From contig OZ287722.1 of assembly GCA_965649825.1 (NCBI GenBank), positions 1-46,000 on the forward strand: DNA of 46,000 nucleotides, given 5' to 3'. The translations under genes were made by a program, and so were the position numbers. Under the pieces are notes generated by a model that did not search any database, was not told the DNA's origin, and was given only the letters and a program-made list of their open reading frames with translations. Shown in pieces: positions 33,027-44,130 of this stretch; position 1 is the stretch's first letter; the number at the start of each line of letters is the position of its first letter. This stretch comes from Penicillus capitatus. Lineage: Eukaryota; Chlorophyta.

Positions 33027-33962
33027 ATGTCGCCACTCTCTCGCAGCCCATATCACGCCGAGAGACGCTCTTGGGAGGCAAACAGCGCTCTGGCCTTTCT
33101 CCTCGAACGTTTGTCATACTCAGGACTCTCTCCACTCGGACTCTGTCTGTGCACCTCCTGTCTTCGGAAGCGGTCCACTTGGTACGACAAGTATATTGCC
33201 TATGCACTTAATTGCCTTCCGAATGATTATCAACAATGGATTCTGCCGTACAAAGAGACACTCTTCGATGCACTCGTCACCGATCGACCGATCGACATTC
33301 TAGAGATCGGAGTGGGCGGAGGTGACGATTTCGTATCGGCATCAAGCTCCGCTGAGATCTGGCCCGTGAGCAGGAACGAATTTTGATCTCGTCCAAGCGC
33401 GAGCACCCGAAGCGCATATGGTCGGCCTCGATCCCAATCCCGAAATGAAAAGCTATGCCCACGAAGCCGCCCGTAACGGCGCCCTGCGGAACTTCGATTT
33501 CGTTGAGGGCTACGCTGAGAACATGCCTTTTCCAGATCACTCTTTTGATTTCGTCATTTGCACACTGGTGCCGCATTCCACTCCCATACCCCATCGATCC
33601 ATCGCACTTTCACAGGTTCTCTGCAGCGTCCCAGACGTCCCTGCCACTTTGTCCGAAATCTGCCGTGTGCTTAAACCCAAAGGACAGTTTCTCTTTCTCG
33701 AGCACGTCATTGGACCACCAGCCTCTGCCACACGCTTCGCCCAAACCGTCTTCAATCCACGTAACTGCTCTGCAGCCATTCCTGCATTTGACCTTTGCTC
33801 TGCCTCACAGTGCAGCAAGTCCTAGCCGATGGATGTCATTTGACACGAGATACCCTCCATGCGATTCACTCCAGTCGCTTCTCTCGGGTCAATGCTCAAG
33901 AGATCACCATCTCACAGGCCTCTTTCCTGGCGCCGCATATAGTTGGTACAGCCGTCGTCTAG
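33027..33962 (+). CDS. METTL7/UbiE-type SAM-dependent methyltransferase
   Basis: Class I methyltransferase in four exons. Motif [17 protein letters not shown], is rebuilt exactly when a GTGACG...GAGCAG intron is removed. The acidic loop [14 protein letters not shown], the motif IV region [29 protein letters not shown], and the tail [12 protein letters not shown] plus [12 protein letters not shown] follow the layout of animal METTL7 (TMT1) proteins, including the CTLVLCSV phrase. One intron (48 nt, inside CTLV|LCSV) is a multiple of three with no stop. N-terminal part: [15 protein letters not shown] before the fold. Family members methylate alkyl thiols or quinone-like substrates on membranes; the substrate here is unknown. 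The start is uncertain because the frame is open upstream. Confidence 0.8.
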
Positions 33963-34033
33963 ACGTCACATCCTTGTTCGACAGCAAGGCCATTCATTGT
34001 CGAATTGCACTCGCCGTTCCGTTTTTGGTCGCG

Positions 34034-34978
34034 ATGGTGCTCGTCCTGTGCATTGGCGATTTTCACGTCCCGCATCGTTCGACCGATTTGCCACAACGCT
34101 TTAAGGAACTCTTGCAACCCGGAAAAATTCATCACATACTATGCACGGGCAACCTCTGTTGTCGCGTACAGCACTCGGTTCAGCAGCAAGGCCATTGGCA
34201 AACACATTCCTATGCAGGAGCTCATGGAATACCTCCGCACCGTCTGTGGTAGCATACACGTCACGAAGGGCGACTTTGACGTCATCCAAGCACCTGAAGA
34301 CAAAGTCTGCTCAGTTATCGACCGAACATGATACAGAGCGTCCTCTACAGGTCATCACGGTCGAGGATTTCCGAATCGGCCTGTGCCATGGACATCAAGT
34401 GAGCGATCGCATTCGTGACTGGAATACGAGATGGGAATGGGATCAGGTGGTGCCAGCCGGAGATGTCAATGCATTGGGTATCTTGCTGCGAAGATTAGAT
34501 GTCGATATCTTGCTGACTGGGCACACCCACGTGTTACAGGTCCTCCTCCTGCATCGCTGTTCTTCTGGTCGCCATTGACGGGCGAGGTCAGGTCGAACAG
34601 CATGATGACCGTCTGTTAATGAACCCTGGGTCAGCAACCGGAGCCTACAGCATCTACACAGAGGACGTGGTTCCGAGTTTCATGCTCATGGATATCACTG
34701 GAAGCAAAGTGGACGTCTATATCTATCAGATGATTGACGGGGAGTCGAAGGTAAAGAAGATGGAGTTTGTGAAGCCCAAGGCTCGATCTTACCCCAAAGG
34801 ACCCAAAGAGAAATTCAAGGGTGCCATTCACAAAGTCATGGACTCAGCAGTAAGCCGCTTCCTTCGCTTCTGGTGAGGTGAATGGAGTAGATGGATTCTG
34901 TAGGGGAATGAAGGGGAGACGGAAGGGAAAGAGAGTTCACAGGAGAGCTCAAATGGCAATCCTCCAGCACAGGAGTAA
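34034..34978 (+). CDS. VPS29: Retromer subunit VPS29
   Basis: Metallophosphoesterase-fold core subunit of retromer, which recycles cargo from endosomes. Starts [20 protein letters not shown]. Next [12 protein letters not shown], then (after a 53-nt intron) [45 protein letters not shown], and [13 protein letters not shown] with [11 protein letters not shown]. All hallmark blocks are present and collinear with human VPS29. Several introns interrupt it, including a 34-nt one after GDFD and a stopless 48-nt one inside HGHQ|VVPAG. A GTAAGC donor near 34851 leads to a final exon ending NPPAQE, so the protein carries a C-terminal extension of about 30 mostly charged residues beyond the usual 182. 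The junction after GTGTTACAG (GHTH) is uncertain by two or three residues. Confidence 0.92.
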
Positions 34979-35107
34979 CAAAACATCGACATTGCTGTGT
35001 GCACTTGAGGACGTCCTTTTCCAACCGCTTTTTCCGATACTGTAGTGACAGAACGCTTCATCCCAGATATCAATCAGGCTGTGGGTTCAGAAAAAGATGC
35101 TGAGCCC

Positions 35108-37158
35108 TTAGCCACTTACATCTACATTCAAATCTTCTGTCTGCGATGGTGGTGAGGGTGGAAACAGTTGGTCGATCTGCCTCTTTAAATATGGCACCTG
35201 TTGGGCAATATGCCACGGAAATTCATCCTGTGCCAAATGCAGTACGGTCCATCCAACGGCCTCGAGCATCCGAATGCGCCACAGTCGATAGCAGAGAATC
35301 TGCAGAAGGGGATTGGAAAGGCAGGCAGGGCCTTGGATGGACATACTTTATCAGGGGCATTCACAAATCGCTTGCGGGGGAGGATAATCTCAATGCTGAT
35401 GCGATGACCAGCGGGATTGGTTGCCAAAGTGGCGCCGACGCAAATCGTATCCAGTATTTTACACTCGCAGATGTATCCAAGCCGACGTATGGCGAAAGAA
35501 TAGGCCTTCAAGAGACTCGGAATCTTCTTGAGCGTCTGCGTCACTCTCCAGTGCTCCATGCTTGCCTACAGCGACTTCTCTAACCGTACATCTCACAGAA
35601 ATACAGAGCGCGTGAACCTGAACGATCTCAGACGACAGCAGATCGTTGATGTCGACATCTGGGTGCGAGAGCCGAAGTGTGACGATTGCCTGAGCTAATT
35701 GGATCAGACGTGCCTCGGCGAAGGCAAGCAATGGATACTTGTTCAGATAATGCGCCGCCCATTGCACCCACTCGGGTGTGAGCTGCTCCAGCATAGCCAG
35801 GGACCAGATGATGAGGATCGTTGTGGATGGGACATCCTCTGTCTGCTCGTAGTCTTTCATCGAGGGTATAGCCTGCAGCAGTCCTTGAGGTTTATGGCCC
35901 ATGTTGGCACAGGCGACCAGCAGAGTCGAGATCTCGTTAGTAGCGAATGCACTCTGATGTTCGACACAGTACGCATCGAGCTTCTCCCGAAACGCCGGGC
36001 TTGGGAGGAAGCGCAGTCGAACCATGGATCCGACGAAGGTTGCCATTTCATACGTCTTGAATGTGTCCATGTGCTCGAACGACCATCTCTCCATCTTCTC
36101 GAGCAGGGTCACGAGACCTTCTGGAGGAATAAGGAGTTTCTCAAGTGCCCATGTGATGTTGGCCACCTGCCGGGCGTCGCTGAACTCGTCAACACGCGCT
36201 TCCAGTTGACGCAGAAGTGGCGGCAGTAGATTCACAAAGTCTTCATAGTTTAACTGCGCCAGCGCATGGAGAAGCAAAGAGGTATCCTGTGGCGTAAACG
36301 CCGCCACCTGTTGCTTTGCCACTGCGGCCAACAACGGCATGAACTCTCGCGCTCCCACGATGTCGAGTCGAGCCAGACTGTTGGCAAAGAGCGAGATGCA
36401 CTGGGGATTGAACGAAGAGATGATGCGAACGGCATGCATCAACAGCGACTCCATTGCCTGATAGCCATTGGACGTTCCGAACGACACGTGCAAAGATGCT
36501 TGACCCAGGGTGGCAAACGCCCATACGATGTTCGACACATGCATCGCCTCAAAATCATTCAACTTCTCCATCGTTATCTCCAAAAGCTCCTGCCCAGATC
36601 TTACGCCTCTCGAAAAGGAGCGAGCGCTGTGCGGCGGTGTACTTTAAAGATAGGATGGTGCAGGATGATGCTCGACATCGCAGACTCGATGCCCAACGCC
36701 CCGAGCTGATGCAGAAAGGTTGAGACATTGACGTGATCCATACAATGCCGCTTGGTCTTAAGTATGGTATGCAGACGGTCCAGTCCGCGTTCGAACAACG
36801 GCAGCTGCTTTTCACGTGGATGCACGACTCGATACCCTGGCCCTTCTAACCAATGTCGCTCTTTCTGCTCGCCACCCTCTCGCAAATCCTCGACCACTCC
36901 CTCACTGATTTCCAAAACGTGCTTGTTGAGCTGCAGCGCACGGACATCGGGATGGTGCGTCGGCTAGAGGAGGGCACCGTAGGAAGGGGCGTCTCTTCGG
37001 CATCCCACCTGTGGAATGGATGGTCCTGTTTTTCGACCGCCGCCGCCGTCTGAAAAGCCACGCGCTTCGGTGAGCGGCCTCTGCTGCAGCACGGCATCGA
37101 TCCACCTTCCAACAACGCACCAACTCCCGCGCAGCGCCCTCCTCCGCAAAGCGATCAT
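35108..37158 (-). CDS. RAP-domain protein with mitochondrial presequence
   Basis: Start ATG 37158 opens a classic presequence (MIALRRRALRGSWCVVGRW). A 46-nt intron joins PSIPQ to PTHHPDVRALQLNKHVLEIS. A 53-nt intron links HHPIFK to ELLEITMEKLNDF. The body has seven or more helical repeats, with phrases such as VSNIVWAFATLGQ, ISLFANSLARLDIV, TSLLLHALAQLNYEDF and TILIIWSLAMLEQL. After a 31-nt intron and a GTATGT...TGCAG intron, the C-terminal RAP domain reads HRISIEIILPRKRF, then ILCYRLWRIRMLEAVGW and PYLKRQIDQLF. Predicted role: mitochondrial rRNA or mRNA metabolism, by family. This is the third RAP-type gene in the window. Its start lies 26 bp downstream of the stop of the preceding minus-strand gene. 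Confidence 0.83.
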
Positions 37159-37184
37159 CGTCGCGAACGTACAAACACTTTGCT

Positions 37185-38405
37185 TTACATAGCATCTTCA
37201 CCGAATGCTTCCATTTTCTCCCAGATGGTCATTTCGTCATCGGACTCGCTACCAGCCCCGTCGAGCTGTTTGTCGAGCCAGGCTTGACGCTCGAAGCGTT
37301 TGTTCTCGCGCTCAAAAAAGTCTTTGTCTGCGACCATGTGACCCTTACGGATCATGTATTCGTCGATCTCTTCGACACACTTGTTGCCTTCTCCTGCCCA
37401 ATCCGGCAATTCATCTGGATTCTTCTCTGACCAAGGACCCTTGTCTTTGCGCGGATCGAAAGCCCGTCCTGCATCACCAGCTGTCACATCTGTCATTTCA
37501 CGGCCTCACTCACGCACCGTTCTGTGTAATGACATTCCAGATCTCCTCTTCCGTCCAATTGTAGCCCTCTTTCTCGTCATCGGGGATTCTGAAGGGAGGC
37601 AGATGGAAAAGGACAGTGCTGGGAAAAGGGAGGAAGGTGACCTGGAGTCGACGGCGACAAGGTTGGCGTACTCGTATTTACCGAGCACTTCCCGCTGATA
37701 CTTCCGCCATTCACGTCGTCCCTTCTCCCTTGCCTTCCTCTTCTCCATCATGGCTCTGAAATCCCAATCATCCCAGTCTGGATCAAATTCCTAATGCAGT
37801 TCTCTCAGCTCCTCTCTGTCAGCCATCCAACAACAGAGGTGCACTTCAGCAGGCGTGGGTGGTTGAACAGGCTCGTCAAAATTTTTTGTAAAGTTGACCG
37901 GCATTAGAGTCTGGTAATCGGAACGGGTCTCCAAATACTTACACGCCTTCATGAGCCACATGCGCTGACCCTCTATCGAATCTTCATACTGTGGCAGATC
38001 CTCAGCGAAGGCGCCTAGTCACATCACACCTGTTGTGCGTGAAGAAGTAGCCGAGGACTGACCTTCCTCTTCCAGGAGGTGTCGCCATTCGTCGTACCAT
38101 TCGTCGTAGTCATCTCGATACCAGAATTCCTCCCAGTTGATGGCGCCTTCGGGAAAGAGCTTATCTGCCATGCGTTTGATGATGTGCCACTCTTTTGTCG
38201 AGATGTGCCAATCGCCTCCCATCTTGAACTGTTCGATGTGTGGCATGACATACTGCGAATCCGGATGCCCCTCCGCATCGCGTTTCCGTTCTTCTCGGAT
38301 CCGACGGTAGACGCGACAAACGCCCAAAGAACGGGACGTCCATTGTCTTTTACAAGGGGGCGAGATTCTGTGGTGATACAGACGCGGAAGGGTGGCGGAA
38401 AGCAT
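37185..38405 (-). CDS. Trp/Asp/Glu-rich hypothetical protein, probably mitochondrial
   Basis: Five exons rebuilt with consistent frames. The leader MLSATLPRLYHHRISPPCKR is basic with no acidic residues. The mature part is strikingly rich in Trp, Tyr and acidic residues: GGDWHISTKEWHIIKRM, WEEFWYRDDYDEWYDEW, EFDPDWDDWDFRAMMEKRK, EGYNWTEEEIWNVI, KDKGPWSEKNPDELPDW, ending WEKMEAFGEDAM. About 280 residues. Such compact Trp-rich, leader-bearing proteins occur among lineage-specific subunits of mitochondrial ribosomes and respiratory or ATP synthase complexes, but I recognise no family. No membrane segment is seen. It is in tandem with the RAP gene just downstream (26 bp) and divergent from NDH-2 (72 bp). 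Confidence 0.62.
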
Positions 38406-38477
38406 GGTGCTCGGTGTCTTTAGGTGACAACGATGTGACGTTCCGCGCGATGACAGGAGCTTTGTGAACGACGTCCG

Positions 38478-40375
38478 ATGCTGCGACGCGCTGTGGTTGG
38501 CCTTGGCCGATGGAATGCCTCACCGGAGGGCTCCTGTTCGAAATGGATGTCCTCCGCCGTTGCGCCTCTCCACGACACCCACCTCGACACACAGCCGGTG
38601 AGCGTCCCCTCTGACGCAGCTGCATTCCATAACAGCCAGATATCTGCTCAGAAAGAAATACGACGTCGAGCGAATGGCATTCCTTTGACGACGGGACGTC
38701 CCAGACTCGTCGTTCTTGGCACGGGATGGGCAGCCTGTCGTCTACTGCGCGACATCGATCCACGCAGATATGATTTGACGGTGCGTTTTCGAACACAAGG
38801 GCGTTTGTTTGTGAGGTGGGTATTGCGTCTAGGTCGTTTCTCCGCGAAATCACATGGTGTTTACTCCGTTGCTGGCCTCGACGACCGTCGGTACATTGGA
38901 CCCCAGAAGCGTCACCTTGCACATTGCCATGATTCAGAAGGCGTTGCATCAGCCACAGAACCAGTATCATATGGCGTCGTGTGAAAACGTGGATGTGGAA
39001 GAGCAATTGGTGCACTGCAATGCAAAGGGCGTTCAATTTTCGCTACGCTATGACAAACTCGCTATCTGTACCGGATCACAAGTACGCTTCTCTCCCTTGC
39101 CTCTATCTATTAACGGCGTTCAACACAGGGGAGCACATTTGGCATACCAGGCGTCGAAAAGTACACGCATTTTCTGAGAGACGTCCGCCAGGCCACAGAG
39201 ATTCGAGCGAAACTGATCGAGAACATCGGCCTGGCTCCACTCCCTGGTACCATCTCCGTTTCTTTGCGGACAGCGACGAAGAAGGATGCTTGTAGGAAAC
39301 ACCGCTGAAGAATTCTCTCGCTATCTCACCGTGGCCATTGTCGGCGGAGGACCTACCGGCGTGGAATTTGCTGGCGAGCTGTGCGATTTCGTACGTGAAG
39401 ATCTCAAACGTCTCTATCCCAACAGAGCACGCGCAATTCGGTCTGTCTCTCTTGCTAAATGCGCCCTTACCTCTCGAACGACAGGCAAAATGCAGGGTCG
39501 TTCTAATCGAAGCTCAGGAAGTACTGGGATCGTTCGATACGTCTCTGAGAGAGTATGCCGCTCAGAAACTAACGAGGCAAGGCGTCCATCTCATCAAGGT
39601 ATGCTCCTCCTCCTCCTCTTCGTGCCATTGATTGATGGTGCCCCAGGGGACGGTGCAGGAGGTTGGCCCTTCGTTTATTCGTTTGCACGATGGAAGAGTG
39701 ATCCATTTCGGTCTATGCGTCTGGAGCACAGGAGTAGGGCCGACAGACTTCGTTTCAAGTCTTTCAATGAGCAAAACGGAATACGGTCGACTTGCCATAG
39801 ACGACTACATGAGAGTCCTCAAATTGAACACCGAAGATGGCGGCGCCTCGCATCAAGTGAGACAATCCCTTCTACCTAATGCTCGCCCGTCCTGACCAGA
39901 CGTCGATGCTGCTGCTGTCCAGAACGAAACGTCCAAAACGCGCCACATTCCAAATGTCTATGCATTAGGAGATTGCTGCGCCAACCGTTCCCGTCCGTTA
40001 CCTGCCTTGGCACAAGTCGTAACACATGGCTCACCATCGGCTGCCGCATCGACGTGGTGTGTGCGTTAGGTCGCCGAGCAACAAGGCAAGTATCTTGCCA
40101 GGATTCTGAATGCCGAGGTCTCTCCCAGCGGCAAAGCAATAAAGACGGACGTGGATCCGTTTGTCTATCGTCATTTAGGCTCGATGGCGACCGTTGGAAG
40201 GATGTCTGCCATCATGCAACTCGATGGTCCACGATTCAGCCTCGCTGGATTCAGCAGCTGGGTGGCCTGGCGGTCGGCCTATCTCACACGTCTAGGTACC
40301 GTACGCAATCGTTTGTACGTCGCTTTCAACTGGACCATCACTCTTCTCTTCGGCAGAGATCTGTCCAGATGGTAA
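38478..40375 (+). CDS. Type II (rotenone-insensitive) NADH:ubiquinone oxidoreductase, NDH-2
   Basis: Single-subunit FAD enzyme that passes electrons from NADH to quinone without proton pumping, usually on the inner mitochondrial membrane. ATG 38478 opens a leader (MLRRAVVGLGRWNASP). First Rossmann loop: LVVLGTGWAACRLLRDID. After a short intron VVSPRNHMVFTPLLASTTVG, then KLAICTGSQGSTFGIPGVEK. Second loop: VAIVGGGPTGVEFAGELCDF. FAD contact: HIPNVYALGDCCA. Quinone/membrane end: GSMATVGRM, LTRLGTVRNRLYV and the closing TLLFGRDLSRW, the standard NDH-2 terminus. Seven or so short introns, all restoring expected motifs. No EF-hand insert is seen. Apicomplexan, plant and fungal mitochondria use this class. 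Confidence 0.92.
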
Positions 40376-41190
40376 CCGCAGAATTTCTTTGTACATTACG
40401 ACCGACCGACCACACAAATAATCATCTGGCGATTCTTTTAATTCTTTCTCAGAAATGCACTTTCTGTTTCGCTGCTGCTGTGAAGCACTTCCATTCATCA
40501 CTTTGCCCGTTTGACAGTTTCTCTGCTGTAAACACGTCACTGTTGCTGTTGCAGATATGGCCAGCCGCCAAAACCGGACCCCAAGGCAGTCTACCAACCC
40601 TACGTGTCGCGACGCGGCCAGGCCGCGGAGGAACGATGTGATCCACAAAGCTTTCGTGAATCGGTCATATTTTTAACCCGCCAGCGTCCAAATCTCCCCA
40701 CCCGTCGTCATCGTTGGCACACGTGGGACCATTCGCCTCCATCGTTCGTTATGGTTGAATGTCTGCTGTCTAACGGCAAACGAGAGGATAGAGAAGGAAG
40801 TTCGCTGCATCTTCCTCCCTTACGTGATAGTTCATGGTGCCATGTGAATTTCACGGTTAACTTCTCTGCAAGACATAGCGCATGGTGCGAAAAATTGACA
40901 CATGCGCGGAGCTATGTGGCATGGGTATGTTCGACGGAATCTGCATTGAACGGTGGACAGCTGACGGTTGACGCTTCCATCTGAAGTACTTGGTAGAAAC
41001 TGCACGGGCGGTTGGACAGCGACTACTTTAGCTGACTCAGTCGCATCGGTATTGGTTTTTCAGCATCCAAGAAACGCGTGTTTCCCTACATCGTGCCAAA
41101 ACCTTAGTGATTTCTCGACGAAGCTCTTTGAGCTTAAAATCTCCAGCTGTTCAAAAAATACCGCCTCGGAATTAAGACGAAAGACCGAAT
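40376..41190. other. Intergenic stretch between NDH-2 and the beta-helix gene
   Basis: About 815 bp. An open frame around 40560-40700 (reading YGQPPKPDPKAVYQPYV) follows an acceptor-like TTGCAG and might be a 3' exon of NDH-2. However, joining it to the only nearby donor creates a stop, and the NDH-2 end is complete. The remainder shows no coherent coding potential. Confidence 0.4.
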
Positions 41191-43105
41191 ATGAAGACGC
41201 TATTGCTGTTCTTGTTCGTGATATCGCTGTGCGCGGCAGAAAGCCTAAGTAAGAATGCGCCGAACGCGCTCGCCTGAATTCTGTACGCGTCACGGCGCAA
41301 TGGCCAATCGCCGTCGACTGTCTCGTCGACGCCTCGTCGACACCAGCGCCCACGTTTAACACTTTCTAACGACGGTTTTTGGTGTAGACGCAAAAGGACG
41401 CCAATTGACGCAGGAGGACACACAGGTTGCTGACTATGAAGGACTCAAGGCCGCTCTCGAAAGCGGCGAACCCCTTATCGTCATCACGGCTCCATTCACC
41501 GTGGAAGAAACCCTCACCATCACCGCACCCGTGACGATTCAGAGCACTGGAAACGTGGCACTCGGATGCCCTCCGGCGCTCAATTCGGCCTTCATCGTCG
41601 AGTACGCGCCTACCGCATCCTTCTCCATACAGACGTACATCATCTGCCCTTCCCTAGGGGTGTAACTGTCACATTCCGTGACATGGCCATTAGAGACTGT
41701 TTGTTGAATGATGCCTTCGCCGTCATCCTTGCTCGCAATGGAGCATCTGTGACATTGCAGAATCTCGAAGTGACAAATGTGCGTAACGTCGCCGCCCCCG
41801 GTGTCGTCTACGGCCTAGACTCCGCCATCACGATCACAGATTCCTTCTTCCAAAACAATAGAGGATACGATGGGGCGATCGTCTTTGCCCAAAACTGCGA
41901 CATCTCGGTCGCGAGGAATGATTTTGTGAACAATCTGGCATACGATGACGGTGTGGCCATCTGGGCAGAGAACTCAATGACAACCGTCGAGGAGTGCTCT
42001 TTCCGTGACAACGTAGCGGATTTCTCTGGAGGTGCACTCTTTGCTAAGGTACGGTATCCTCTACTGCCTCCGTTCCCTCTTATGGAACAATGGTCTGATC
42101 ACAGAGCGGCACATTGACAGTCAAGTCGTCAGCATTTACGAACAATCAAGCATCGTATGGAGGCGGTATCCGAGGAGAAGACGCCACCATTGAAGTGACG
42201 GAATGCAATTTCGACAACAACCGCGCTTCTTACTACGCAGGGTCCATCTACATTCTGGTCAGCAATGCCGCCATCGATAGATCGAATGCGTCCAACGGGA
42301 CGGTGTTGCTTGTAGGGAGGCATTCTGAATGTGCAAAGTTGTGCCTTCACGCGTAACTATGTCTTCAATTTTGCGGGAAGTATCTACTCGGAGGGCGGAG
42401 CCATGACCATTGTCGATTCCACTTTCGATACCAATAGTGCAGAAGAGTATGCCGGAGGCATCTATGCTTTGGTAGGTCCCTCTCTTCTCCTGCCGCACTC
42501 ACCTGGCGGACTGTTTTTGGCAACAGAGAGGCTCTCTGGTACTCGAGGGTTGCTCTTTTATAAGGAATGAAGCCCAATACTTTGTCGGTGCTGTCTACGC
42601 TCTGGACACAACCAACGTCGATGTCACAAACTGCAGTTTCGTGGAAAACAGTGACACGTACTTTGCTGGAGCTATGTACGCTCAGTATGGAGCAGTGAGC
42701 ATCAAAAACTCAGAATTCGTGAGAAACACCGCCAAGGAGTTCTCTGGAGCCCTCTACATTCAAGTCTGCCCCCATACTGTACCACACCTATACCAACATC
42801 CCTCTTCTGCTCTGTACAGGACGCTCCGTTGACACTCGACGGATCGTTAGTTTCGGGAAACACGGCAGATTACTATGCAGGCGGTCTGTTTATGCAGGTA
42901 TGTCCCTCCCCTCACTCCATGGGCGATCACATATGGTGTGGTCTTGTAGAATGGCGTGTTTAACTGCATCAATTCGATATTCCGTGACAACACGGTGCAG
43001 TACTACGACGGTGCTTTCGTCGTCGAGAACACTCAGGTCAACCTCAACGGTTGCCAGTTCGAAAACAACTCCCCAGTGAATCTTACCAGTAGAGCTGGTA
43101 TCTGA
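41191..43105 (+). CDS. Secreted right-handed beta-helix protein with Pmp-like FxxN/GGxx repeats
   Basis: ATG 41191 opens a clean signal peptide (MKTLLLFLFVISLCAA). After an intron of about 150 nt come NAKGRQLTQEDTQ and a parallel-strand start (VITAPFTVEETLTITAPVTI). A 56-nt intron leads to VTVTFRDMAIRDC. The rest is a ladder of about ten short repeats, each with an FxxN turn and a G-G/A-small-aromatic strand: FRDNVADFSGGALF, FTNNQASYGGGI, FDNNRASYYAGSIY, FTRNYVFNFAGSIY, FDTNSAEEYAGGIY, FVENSDTYFAGAMY, FVRNTAKEFSGALY, SGNTADYYAGGLF, FRDNTVQYYDGAF. These match the chlamydial polymorphic-membrane-protein repeat motifs. Several introns fall right after the GGxxY strand, so exons track repeats. 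Ends ENNSPVNLTSRAGI with N-glycosylation sites. Likely cell-surface or wall protein. Confidence 0.8.
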
Positions 43106-44130
43106 TCCCCTTTCGTTCTACCTGCCCCCGTGTAACCTTCGGGTGTTGCATCGATTCCACAAGTGTGCGTGACTCGACTTCTAAGTTGTAGTTACTTGGG
43201 TGGTTCCTATGCTGATTTCGTTTTTCTTAACTCCCTTATCGAACAGCTGTACCAAATTCCTGTCCTCCCGTGTCTGTCCTCTATACTCGAATGACGCAAA
43301 AGTAAAGTTTCGGCTTTTTTTGTTTTCCTGTCAAGTCTCGTCGAAATCTGCTGAGATCACCAGATTTCGGTCGGGTACACATGTGTGTTGAGGATCCGGC
43401 ATTCGTTGTTCATTCTTGGTCCTGACCGGCATCGAATATGATGATGGCATACATGTATGGTTGTGTGGGTACATTATGCAAGTGTGTGTTTGTCGATTGG
43501 CGTCACATCACTTCGCCATTAGCCTGACTGCCATCGTGTGGCACAATCGTCATCTTTTAGCCTTTCTCTTTTCTTGTACGTCCACTGCTGATTAATTGCG
43601 TGACTTCAGGAAAACATTTAGGGAATGGTTGTTTCGGACATCATTTTTCTTTTGTCCTCTGGCCATAGGCGTTACACGTTCGGCCGACGAGATCCTCCAA
43701 GTTCGTCGAATAGGACCTACCTGATCGGTTTAATGGGAATCCTACTCTATCTCTGTTGACTGTCTCGTGACTCCGGTGAGAATGACGTAGCGGATTAATG
43801 TGCAGAGGACAATGCATAAAAGCGACCACTGCACAATACTTGGTAGTGGGGGCTGCTGGCTCTCTCGACCATACTTCGCTGAGAATACATATTTTTATAC
43901 GATAGGCAATGTCATCTCTTTACCTGTCTGGACATGGAAAGCCCTTTTGATTAGTGGAGACAAAACGAAAGACATTGACTGAGACCCGGAAGTTGAATTA
44001 CGCACAATTTTAAGACCGATAGATCCTCTATTGTTAAAGGCAACGAGCCAACGCGCCTACGCGATGCTCAACAGAAAGGACAGACTGTCAAATCGGGACC
44101 TTCGACATCCGATAGAGAATGCAGCAAGCG
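43106..44130. other. Convergent intergenic stretch
   Basis: About 1 kb between the beta-helix and GH17 stops. Only short frames with no family signal; AT-richer, with runs such as CTTTTTTTG near 43314. No RNA gene or repeat recognised. Confidence 0.45.

Noticed and set aside
40560-40700. Extra 3' exon for NDH-2 (YGQPPKPDPKA...)
   Set aside because: Joining from the only donor near the end of NDH-2 creates an immediate stop, and the enzyme already ends in its standard terminus.
41634-41656. Apparent 23-nt intron in the beta-helix gene
   Set aside because: A donor 33 bases upstream gives a 56-nt intron in the same phase and a better protein.
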